This document shows, one piece after another, positions 55,293 to 64,000 of a DNA stretch of 64,000 nucleotides. The notes beneath the pieces were generated by a model that was not told the origin of the DNA, made no database searches, and saw nothing but the letters and a program-made list of their open reading frames with translations. Source of the DNA: Baylisascaris procyonis (taxonomy: Eukaryota > Nematoda > Chromadorea > Rhabditida > Ascarididae); the NCBI GenBank assembly GCA_037389465.1, contig JAZARR010000164.1:563501-627500 (forward strand). The letters are read 5' to 3'. Each line of letters opens with the position of its first letter. Positions within the stretch are counted from its first letter, which is position 1. Both the position numbers and the translations under genes were made by a program.

Positions 55293-55757
55293 ATGAAAGC
55301 AGCCATAATAATTGCGGTTTTGTGCTACGTCGCTACGAAGGCATCCGCAAATGCAGCAAATCAAGCAAATCAAACAAATACAACAGCAGCAACCGTGGCT
55401 CCGAATACAACAACTACAGCACCATGCGTTGACGATGCGAATAATTGCCTCCAGCTTGCGGCATACTGCACCTCGTCAACATACAAGCCGGTGATGTTAA
55501 TGAGGTGCCCAAAAACATGCGGTGTCTGTGACTGTGCCGACAGCGCTAGCAACTGTGCTCAGTTGTCTCACCTATGCAGCGATCCTAATTTCGCATACAG
55601 CATGATCACGAGATGCATGAAGACGTGCAACCTGTGTGCAGGCGGAACGTGCGCTGACAGTGCGAATAATTGCGCCTCGTTGTCGCATCTATGCAATGAT
55701 GCGAGTTTTAAACCTACTATGCAAACTAGATGTAAAAAGACATGCGGATTTTGTTGA
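55293..55757 (+). CDS. Secreted triple-ShKT protein, copy 2
   Basis: The same 154-residue product as copy 1: signal peptide, Thr-rich linker and three ShKT domains with all 18 domain cysteines. The gene is read on the plus strand, head to head with copy 1. The acceptor-like TATTTTTTAG ends at 55,292, one base before ATG. It could receive a spliced leader, or close a 53-nt intron from the donor CAG/GTAGGC at 55,240; the second reading joins in frame to an ATG at 55,222 and adds MIRFCQ. AATAAA lies at 55,868-55,873. The 3' flank is the right-arm type shared with copy 4. Upstream, 54,430-55,000 is clearly more diverged than in the other three copies, so homogenisation has stopped near 55,000. 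Confidence 0.88.
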   Translation: MKAAIIIAVLCYVATKASANAANQANQTNTTAATVAPNTTTTAPCVDDANNCLQLAAYCTSSTYKPVMLMRCPKTCGVCDCADSASNCAQLSHLCSDPNFAYSMITRCMKTCNLCAGGTCADSANNCASLSHLCNDASFKPTMQTRCKKTCGFC

Positions 55758-56282
55758 ACGGCCTAATGTACGCGAAATATACTCTCGCTGTTCTCGCTCG
55801 CACTCTTCCTGCTCTCTGTATCCCTTCCCTGACAAGATCCTTGATTATTTTCGTTCTAATATTGACAAATAAACACACTTCTCCTTCATGTGTATATTTT
55901 GCTTGAGACATGGAATGATTGTCAACTGGCACTGTCGAGGAAACAGGAATTCTTTCGCGTGCGTGATATGACACGAAACAGTTGACGGGATATAGGCGCT
56001 GGCTTGCTCAGTAGTTGAATTGCTTAATTTATCATCATCACTTAAAAAAACCGCATGATTTATCGTTATGGTCAATAATATTCTATTTCCGCTTGTTTCA
56101 AATCAGAAATTTTTCCTCTTTGGCAAATCTGAATTCGCAGAACGCAATATGAGACGATCGCAGCTGTTTCTCCGAGCCATCACATTTATAGTTACTGATG
56201 CTAGAAGTACGTAAGTTGGTGGCAGAAGTTTCATACCTCTACTCAAATTAATGGGAAAATTACTCGATATTTTCGAGCAGGA

Positions 56283-56501
56283 CTATTCTTTAAGGAGCAG
56301 CTGAAACTGCCTGACAGCGCTATCGATGTATGGTTTGATTGAAAGGTTCTCCTGCAGTGGATTCACAAACCGGTCGATCAACTTCAGATAGCGTTCAATG
56401 AGAACCATGTTCGAGAAATTCGAAAGACCGTAGTGAAAATGTGCGACGTTGCCGTCAACTATAACCAAGCAGACATGGCCACTTGAGGCATCACACCCCA
56501 T
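56283..56501 (-). CDS. Exon-like ORF of unknown function
   Basis: A 72-codon frame on the minus strand reads MGCDASSGHVCLVIVDGN and ends VRQFQLLLKE. It has balanced composition and amphipathic stretches (LIERYLKLIDRFVNPLQ) rather than low complexity. The frame is also open about seven codons upstream of the ATG. It resembles a terminal exon, or a piece of a transposable-element polyprotein, but I do not recognise it. No upstream exon was found. It lies just beyond the part of unit 1 that can be compared with unit 2. Confidence 0.28.
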   Translation of the reverse strand: MGCDASSGHVCLVIVDGNVAHFHYGLSNFSNMVLIERYLKLIDRFVNPLQENLSIKPYIDSAVRQFQLLLKE

Positions 56502-57592
56502 TAATTCAGTGAAAGCTCTTTATGGTGAAAAGGTTCAGAGTGGTTGGAACTGAACAAAGAGGGAGGGCCCCGCTGTAGCTGCAGTTAACATAAAATGATA
56601 CAATCGGACAGGACAAAGAAGCATCAGAGGACAAATCCGAAACTACTGATGCAATAGCAACAGCGAAAAATTACCGCAGACAAGCTCAACATATACATCC
56701 GACGTTCGGGCAGGTCGTCGATATTGTGTACTTTAGCCGCTCGAATAAGCTTATCTCGGCAACGACCGCAGCTTTATTTTGCATAAAAAGGAACGCCAAG
56801 AAATGGGCAGAAGAGCTGAGATGAACGAAAGAAAGAAGATCTCTCTCTGTTGAAGAAGTTCAAGAGGCTGAGGAATATCTAATTCGTCAAGCGCTATTTG
56901 AAGGCGATGGCGCAAAGCAAACAATCCTTTAGATCCAAAATGGTATGCCCAAGCGATCGCCATGTAGGGCAGTTGAAAGACATCTACTCGGAGAAGACAT
57001 CTTGCGCATGGAGTTGAAGAAGATGAAAGCAGTTGTCAACAAACGACTGCTTACTATCTTGCAGCAAGGAACACATGAGGCCCATAGACTTCTTGTTCAG
57101 GGTCACCATTCAATCATGATATCTTAGAAATGTGTCGCCGGAATCTGTTAGAAACGTGGTGGCCGACCATTTGCGCATGCATATCTTCTCGGTAGTCAAG
57201 AAATAGCCATGCAAGAAAAAGAAAATTCTAGAGCGCTCAAGCGATTGAATACTTACACTCTTAATTTCTAAACTGCAACATTTTGCATCGTTTCTGTGTA
57301 GAAGAAACATTTTCAACGCCAACAAGTGATTTTCCAAGAAATTATTGGAACGCATGCACTCGCCAGCCTATAATGTGCCCATTTCATCCAAAGCAGAGAG
57401 AAGATCAAATACCGAAAGCCATCTTCATATCCCTTCGCGAATCGTTCTGCTAATGCCTATTCGGGCATTGAAACAGGTCATCGAACTGACCCAACTAACT
57501 TGCTGAGACTTGAAATCAGGCTGTGCCAGCACTCAAAAAATTTAAAAATTCCAGGAGTAGTCTTAAACTGGAAGTCCAATGCAACCTTAGTA
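56502..57592. other. Linker left of the solo LTR
   Basis: This 1.1-kb stretch is richer in G and C than the first half of the window. It contains short frames on both strands (for example 56,751-56,963 minus and 56,945-57,127 plus) that match nothing I know. It may be decayed transposon or gene sequence. Confidence 0.4.
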
Positions 57593-58040
57593 TGTAAGGG
57601 AGATCAGAAGAGTGCAGATCTACTGCATTCGTGTAGAGCAGGGGGAAGACCGATCGCATGACAAATCAAACTGTATACGAATGCCTTGACGATCTCAAGG
57701 TAGAACAAACTGTCTTGAATGTCTTGAGGCAAGACTCATGCGTATAAAAGGGAAGCGTATTTGATTGCAGAGTCGTTGTCAGTTTCGGTGTTCCCCACGG
57801 TTTTAACAGCAGCGGGTGCGTCTGCGTTTGAGGTGCATGCCGCGGTAGTCGGTATTGCGCAATACTGTGGATAGTGCCGAGGCCCTGCCGGGCAACCATT
57901 TCTCCTCTCCCCGTCTTCGTAGCTGTCTGCGGTTTTATGTCAATTTGTTTTAAACGTTGAATAAATCCTTAACCTCTTTACTGTGCCTGCTGCGTATAGT
58001 GTCTGGTAAAAACCTCAAGAGAAACCCAACGACCCTTACA
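57593..58040 (+). mobile_element. Solo LTR of a retrotransposon, 448 bp
   Basis: The element starts TGTAAGGG and ends CCCTTACA, an exact terminal inverted repeat, and is flanked on both sides by AGTA, a 4-bp target-site duplication. Inside are a TATA box (TATAAAAG, 57,743-57,750) and a polyadenylation signal (AATAAA, 57,960-57,965) in the order expected for U3, R and U5. The matching flanks show that no internal region is attached, so this is a solo LTR left by recombination between two LTRs. A 4-bp duplication fits Gypsy or BEL/Pao families; I cannot choose between them. A degenerate relative of its 3' end lies at 18,712-18,766. Confidence 0.85.
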
Positions 58041-59601
58041 AGTACGCCAACATTCAAACATAACACATATGGTAAAACGCCGGTTATAAGGGTATTATAC
58101 TCGACCAATCCAGTCGATAAGAATCCTTAACGGTGTACAGGAAGAAACAATTGTTAAGCAGAACACCAGTTACTGTTCACAAACACCAAGAGCTGATGCA
58201 TCGATGCCTTTCTGCATTGGCATCTCAGCGTTGCGGCCAGAAGCACGAATATAACCGCCCTGTTGATCGCTACTCGTCACGAAATAACTGACCGGAAGAA
58301 GATCTATGGTAAATCTCTTCTACACAAGAGAAAATACAGCCACCAGCAACGCTGACACCTGTATCTGCCGGTGATTCGGGTAACGGTGTGCCACGATGAC
58401 GATATACAATTTCCAAGGAGGAGAAATAGTAGTCGAGATAGCAAACACAGTCTGATCGTATTAGGCATTTGCTTTTCCTTGAGTGCTGACAAGTGCACCG
58501 CTCCGACAACGACGATTATATGGATTCCGCAGTAGTTCAACATTCAGTGTTGTGATTACTACCAGCAGGGACAACTCAAATCATGTCTGAAAGAAGATCG
58601 AATGTTCACCAACGCATTCTTCACACGACTTTTTCGTGAAATCCGAGACCAAACCGCAGTCGATCATCACGGCCCGTTCAATCGATCCCGGAGAATGGTA
58701 GATCAGCTTTACCTAACCGTAACACCGAACAACATATCAACGACGAAAGGACGTTCCTGCTGGAAGAAAGGAATCAGAAATAAAATAAGCGCGGCCACTG
58801 GACGGACTAGTGAACCAGATCCATGCTACGCCACAAGGATACTAATGAACCGAACACACTCAACTTCGCAAGCAGTCGAAGGAGTTATACTCATGTCGAG
58901 ATGTAAACGACTATCGGCCTAGGCGCCTAAAGACACACGAGCCCAGGCTCATTTTGTCGGCCGGGAATGTTGCGATTCATCGCGAAAAGCAACGACCAGT
59001 CAGGATACAGAAGTGACTCACGGCGGGCAAAAGCCAATAGAAGCAAACACAATTGGAAATTCTAATAATGGCGCTTTTCCGGCTATCGCTTATAGCGAGG
59101 AACGCCGCCACGGCGGTCCCTGACAGCGGGTCGAAGGCCTACACTATACAAAATGATGAAGCTACTCAATGGAGCAGAAAAGGAATTCTAGCTAGGTATC
59201 AGCGAGCAAAATGCTCGCAAACGAACCAAGGCTAAACGGGACGACTTCTGTCACGGATAGGCGTCCTGTAAATCTGACGACAGGCCACACTTGTAAATTT
59301 GAATAGTGGGCCAATGTCCAAGGATCTATGGAGCGCGCTTCCCGAAATTAAACACCGGAATAGGGCCCACCAGTTGTCCTCTCTACGATGACGCTGACCG
59401 AAAAAATAGCAGTAAGGGAACGACAAAAAACATAAGATTATGTAAAACTTCAGGTTATATTCAACGCACGGAACAAATTTGCTATTTACGTTTTCGTATA
59501 TCACATTCAAAATCATTGTAGGAGGTTTAATCGGTGATCACATTATGCCAACAACTTCTGTAATTCTAGCATAAGTGATTCTTAATTTTAAAATCGCGGA
59601 G
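58041..59601. other. Linker right of the solo LTR
   Basis: Non-repeated within the window and closer to even base composition than the rest. Frames up to about 106 codons occur (58,602-58,922 plus; 59,232-59,516 minus), but none has a motif I can name. It ends at the abrupt left edge of unit 2. The composition suggests old transposable-element or coding remnants. Confidence 0.4.
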
Positions 59602-59910
59602 AGACAGTCATAATCTTGCATATTACGTTCTGCGAGTCTAGATCTGCTAAAGCTCATAAGATTTCTAATGTGAAATACCGAAAGTGGAGTGATACTTGCC
59701 GATGACGCACGTGAAAGGGTTCCTATTTTCTCCACAGGGACAGTTGACAATGGTTCTATGTCTCAAGCAAGAAATACACATGAAGGAGAAGTTTGTTTAT
59801 TTGCCAATATTAGAATGAAACAATCAAGGTTTTCGTCAAGTAAGGAATACATAAAAAAGAGAGAGTACAAACGAGAACAGCGAGAGTATATTTCGCGTAC
59901 ATTAGGCCGT

Positions 59911-60375
59911 TCAACAAAATCCGCATGTCTTTTTACATCTAGTTTGCATAGTAGGTTTAAAACTCGCATCATTGCATAGATGCGACAACGAGGCGCAATT
60001 ATTCGCACTGTCAGCGCACGTTCCGCCTGCACACAGGTTGCACGTCTTCATGCATCTCGTGATCATGCTGTATGCGAAATTAGGATCGCTGCATAGGTGA
60101 GACAACTGAGCACAGTTGCTAGCGCTGTCGGCACAGTCACAGACACCGCATGTTTTTGGGCACCTCATTAACATCACCGGCTTGTATGTTGACGAGGTGC
60201 AGTATGCCGCAAGCTGGAGGCAATTATTCGCATCGTCAACGCATGGTGCTGTAGTTGTTGTATTCGGAGCCACGGTTGCTGCTGTTGTATTTGTTTGATT
60301 TGCTTGATTTGCTGCATTTGCGGATGCCTTCGTAGCGACGTAGCACAAAACCGCAATTATTATGGCTGCTTTCAT
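59911..60375 (-). CDS. Secreted triple-ShKT protein, copy 3
   Basis: The product is identical to copy 1 over all 154 residues, and other reading frames across the region are also identical, so the DNA is essentially the same. The ATG again abuts TTTTTTAG. AATAAA on the minus strand is at 59,796-59,801. Its 3' flank matches copy 1 rather than its palindromic partner, copy 4. At position 60,610 upstream it carries T where copy 1 has C, and copy 4 carries the same allele. No frameshift or stop is present. Confidence 0.88.
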   Translation of the reverse strand: MKAAIIIAVLCYVATKASANAANQANQTNTTAATVAPNTTTTAPCVDDANNCLQLAAYCTSSTYKPVMLMRCPKTCGVCDCADSASNCAQLSHLCSDPNFAYSMITRCMKTCNLCAGGTCADSANNCASLSHLCNDASFKPTMQTRCKKTCGFC

Positions 60376-61375
60376 CTAAAAAATAGCTGTTTGAGCTGAC
60401 ACGATATGTGCGTTTCCCTCCCGCCTACCTGACAAAAACGAATCATCTAAGTTATTCAGCCGTACGTAAAATCTTCCAGAGGTACCTTTTTACTTGAACG
60501 AAGTGCTGTAAAATGAATATCCGAAAGACTTGCAACAGCACTTGGCCCGGCATTCTCAATGGAACAATGGCGCTAGAGGAATTCTCAATCCTCCTCTTGA
60601 AGAGAACAATGGTGAATCGAATCGCCGGCATCCGATGGGCAGGAGGCGAGCATATACCCTAACCTTCACGCGACCTCACGCTTTTACCAAAGTGGAAATG
60701 GAAGCGATATACAAGAATATTTTATTCGTGGTGACTGCTTTGTTGACTGATGTGAGTAATATACATAAAGTAAATTGAGAAATCCATTATAAAAATAATT
60801 TCACGATTGCGATGTCTCATTCTTTGAACCATTTTATATTGAGAGCGTGATTAGGCGGCTTTCATGCAAATAAAGGGAACACGTATGTAACAGATTCTCC
60901 TCATGTCTATGCTTTTGTTTGAAGCTTGCCCAGACGTTGCATTTAACTATGCTTCAGAGACAAAGCATTCCTACATGAACAGCGGTAACGAATTATTTGA
61001 ATAGGTGAAACATGGGCCTTGCTAGTGGTATCCGTAAGCTACAGTTACGAAATGATGATTTTGGTGGCAAAGGGGCGATTAAGCGAGATTTGCTGAGCAA
61101 ATTGCGTGTGATGAGGCCATATAATACTGCACCCTCAAATAGGAAAATGATAAGCAATCACTCACCGTTGTTGAATGTGCGATGCGAACTGATCGTAGCC
61201 AGTCGACAGCGGTCTTTTATCTATCCTTAACACGCTTTTATCCGTCAAATTTATCCTATCTAAACATATAATCTGATTGAAAAGTGCATCCATTGAACTA
61301 TAGAAGTGCTGAAAACATTTGGATGAAGTCTAATCCGTACAGCGCTGTTGAACATGAAATACGTGCCGTTGAAAA

Positions 61376-62128
61376 GTGATACGCCATCTGCCAGCGTTAA
61401 AAGACCGGTGGATCCTTGAACGGTTTCGAAAGTACGTTGGCAGTTTTGTTTGCTACTGAGCGACACCGAAATCGGTGAGATGTACTTTCTTTGGGAGTTT
61501 GCGACGATATTTGTTGCGCCCTTTATGGCGATTTGGTGACATCGGGGAATAGAATACAGTGTTCAGAAAAAGCTGGAAAAAAGTGTGTTATTAGATGACT
61601 TATTCATAAATACTGGACATTGTAAGCAAGTGTTTCCTAGTTGTCAGGAACGCACTGGTCTGAAGACTACGATTTCCCCAACAAAGTGTGTGATGACTGC
61701 AAAGTCATCGGTCACAAGAATGGCTTCTGTAAGAACCTCGCCAAGAAGAAAAAGGAGAATCCAAAGAAGAAGAAGCGCAGAACAGAGAACAAACGTCGTC
61801 ATTGCCTCGACTACATAATACGGCTGCACTGGAGTTTGTCGAAATTCATTCAACTCTCCTTTATTCAAAATTAGAAAACAGTTGCTCACAATGTCCAGCA
61901 TTTCTGCATAACTCATCTAATAACACCTTTTTCATCTTCTTTTGAATGCTACATTCCCTGACGTCAATGAATCCGCACAAAGGATCCAACCAGTATCGTC
62001 ACAAACTCCCACGAAAAGTACATGTCGCCGATTTCGGTCTCGATCAGTAGTAGACAAATACTTCCAACGCACTTTCGCAACCGTTCAAAGATCCACCGGT
62101 CCTTTAGCGCTGGCAGATATCGCGTCAG
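61376..62128 (+). repeat. Central segment of unit 2, A-to-B orientation
   Basis: About 753 bp, the reverse orientation of the unit 1 centre at 53,561-54,310. The type A half (GTGATACGCCATCTG on its left edge) is now on the left and the type B half on the right. The zinc-knuckle frame therefore lies on the plus strand. The flanking arms are not inverted relative to unit 1, so only the centre has flipped. Confidence 0.8.
61648..61874 (+). CDS. CCHC zinc-knuckle ORF, unit 2 copy
   Basis: The same acceptor (TAGTTGTCAG) and frame as the unit 1 copy, on the opposite strand. CDDCKVIGHKNGFC provides the CCHC knuckle and is followed by the lysine-rich tail and a hydrophobic end (SKFIQLSFIQN). The conserved frame between the two units is weak evidence of function because the duplication appears recent. 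No upstream exon is identified. Confidence 0.45.
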
Positions 62129-63128
62129 TTTTCAACGGCACGTATTTCATGTTCAACAGCGCTGTACGGATTAGACTTCATCCAAATGTTTTCAGCACTT
62201 CTATAGTTCAATGGATGCACTTTTCAATCAGATTATATGTTTAGATAGGATAAATTTGACGGATAAAAGCGTGTTAAGGATAGATAAAAGACCGCTGTCG
62301 ACTGGCTACGATCAGTTCGCATCGCACATTCAACAACGGTGAGTGATTGCTTATCATTTTCCTATTTGAGGGTGCAGTATTATATGGCCTCATCACACGC
62401 AATTTGCTCAGCAAATCTCGCTTAATCGCCCCTTTGCCACCAAAATCATCATTTCGTAACTGTAGCTTACGGATACCACTAGCAAGGCCCATGTTTCACC
62501 TATTCAAATAATTCGTTACCGCTGTTCATGTAGGAATGCTTTGTCTCTGAAGCATAGTTAAATGCAACGTCTGGGCAAGCTTCAAACAAAAGCATAGACA
62601 TGAGGAGAATCTGTTACATACGTGTTCCCTTTATTTGCATGAAAGCCGCCTAATCACGCTCTCAATATAAAATGGTTCAAAGAATGAGACATCGCAATCG
62701 TGAAATTATTTTTATAATGGATTTCTCAATTTACTTTATGTATATTACTCACATCAGTCAACAAAGCAGTCACCACGAATAAAATATTCTTGTATATCGC
62801 TTCCATTTCCACTTTGGTAAAAGCGTGAGGTCGCGTGAAGGTTAGGGTATATGCTCGCCTCCTGCCCATCGGATGCCGGCGATTCGATTCACCATTGTTC
62901 TCTTCAAGAGGAGGATTGAGAATTCCTCTAGCGCCATTGTTCCATTGAGAATGCCGGGCCAAGTGCTGTTGCAAGTCTTTCGGATATTCATTTTACAGCA
63001 CTTCGTTCAAGTAAAAAGGTACCTCTGGAAGATTTTACGTACGGCTGAATAACTTAGATGATTCGTTTTTGTCAGGTAGGCGGGAGGGAAACGCACATAT
63101 CGTGTCAGCTCAAACAGCTATTTTTTAG

Positions 63129-63593
63129 ATGAAAGCAGCCATAATAATTGCGGTTTTGTGCTACGTCGCTACGAAGGCATCCGCAAATGCAGCAAATCAA
63201 GCAAATCAAACAAATACAACAGCAGCAACCGTGGCTCCGAATACAACAACTACAGCACCATGCGTTGACGATGCGAATAATTGCCTCCAGCTTGCGGCAT
63301 ACTGCACCTCGTCAACATACAAGCCGGTGATGTTAATGAGGTGCCCAAAAACATGCGGTGTCTGTGACTGTGCCGACAGCGCTAGCAACTGTGCTCAGTT
63401 GTCTCACCTATGCAGCGATCCTAATTTCGCATACAGCATGATCACGAGATGCATGAAGACGTGCAACCTGTGTGCAGGCGGAACGTGCGCTGACAGTGCG
63501 AATAATTGCGCCTCGTTGTCGCATCTATGCAATGATGCGAGTTTTAAACCTACTATGCAAACTAGATGTAAAAAGACATGCGGATTTTGTTGA
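63129..63593 (+). CDS. Secreted triple-ShKT protein, copy 4
   Basis: The product is identical to the other copies over 154 residues. ATG directly follows TTTTTTAG. A possible 53-nt upstream intron and in-frame earlier ATG are present as in copy 2. AATAAA lies at 63,704-63,709. The 5' side is homogenised with copy 3 out to the central segment, unlike copy 2, while the 3' flank matches copy 2 to the window end. Confidence 0.88.
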   Translation: MKAAIIIAVLCYVATKASANAANQANQTNTTAATVAPNTTTTAPCVDDANNCLQLAAYCTSSTYKPVMLMRCPKTCGVCDCADSASNCAQLSHLCSDPNFAYSMITRCMKTCNLCAGGTCADSANNCASLSHLCNDASFKPTMQTRCKKTCGFC

Positions 63594-64000
63594 ACGGCCT
63601 AATGTACGCGAAATATACTCTCGCTGTTCTCGCTCGCACTCTTCCTGCTCTCTGTATCCCTTCCCTGACAAGATCCTTGATTATTTTCGTTCTAATATTG
63701 ACAAATAAACACACTTCTCCTTCATGTGTATATTTTGCTTGAGACATGGAATGATTGTCAACTGGCACTGTCGAGGAAACAGGAATTCTTTCGCGTGCGT
63801 GATATGACACGAAACAGTTGACGGGATATAGGCGCTGGCTTGCTCAGTAGTTGAATTGCTTAATTTATCATCATCACTTAAAAAAACCGCATGATTTATC
63901 GTTATGGTCAATAATATTCTATTTCCGCTTGTTTCAAATCAGAAATTTTTCCTCTTTGGCAAATCTGAATTCGCAGAACGCAATATGAGACGATCGCAGC

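Larger units (their letters stand above)
51788..56164. repeat. Palindromic ShKT unit 1
   Basis: This unit is an inverted repeat around about 53,927. Its left arm carries a ShKT gene on the minus strand and its right arm one on the plus strand, starts 2.7 kb apart and pointing outward. The left edge at 51,788 is where similarity to unit 2 (from 59,602) begins abruptly. Left arms of the two units align at a fixed offset of 7,814 bp up to about 53,510 and right arms at 7,836 bp. Arm-to-arm identity is highest over the coding region and its 5' side, lower in 54,430-55,000 and in the outer flanks. The right limit given is only where the comparison with unit 2 runs into the window end. Confidence 0.85.
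59602..64000. repeat. Palindromic ShKT unit 2
   Basis: A second inverted repeat, centred near 61,752, with outward-facing ShKT genes on each arm. The arms appear identical by eye from about 59,940 to 61,375 against about 62,129 to 63,590, a longer identical tract than in unit 1. Outside this, arms diverge in the 3' flanks while remaining alignable. The unit runs past the window end, so its right limit is unknown. Confidence 0.85.

Overview
The window reads as nuclear DNA of a parasitic nematode, most likely an ascaridoid (Toxocara-like). The evidence is AT-rich non-coding DNA, spliced genes with TTTCAG/TTTTAG-type acceptors, a nematode-style 7TM receptor, and secreted proteins built from tandem six-cysteine ShKT (SXC) domains behind a Thr-rich linker. 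That last layout resembles the excretory-secretory mucins and TES proteins of Toxocara. The genus is an inference from domain style, not from a database match.

Layout. 1-22,810: no gene I can support; AT-rich DNA with microsatellites, G-rich tracts, a 322-bp palindrome with a TA core, a degenerate LTR end and a few doubtful exons. 22,811-31,873 (minus): a nine-exon GH99 endo-alpha-1,2-mannosidase (456 aa model). 31,874-33,635: shared divergent promoter region. 33,636-38,514 (plus): a nine-exon SEC13 (309 aa model). 41,958-48,761 (minus): a six-exon 7TM receptor (298 aa model). 51,788-64,000: a repeat region with two palindromic units, each holding a head-to-head pair of ShKT genes. All four genes encode the same 154-aa secreted protein. 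The units are separated by a linker that contains a complete 448-bp solo LTR.

The repeat region is the most interesting part. Unit 2 begins 7,814 bp after unit 1 and both left edges are abrupt, as in a tandem duplication. Between the units the central ~750-bp segment, which carries an exon-like CCHC zinc-knuckle ORF, lies in opposite orientation relative to the flanks, as expected from recombination between inverted arms. Nucleotide differences are shared in two conflicting patterns: arm against arm inside a unit, and left against left or right against right between units. This points to gene conversion keeping the four coding regions identical while their 3' flanks stay different. Assembly duplication of alternative haplotypes must be ruled out.

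SEC13 (COPII coat and nuclear pore) and the endomannosidase (Golgi N-glycan trimming) both serve the secretory pathway and share an upstream region. The ShKT proteins would be cargo of that pathway. No operon is evident.
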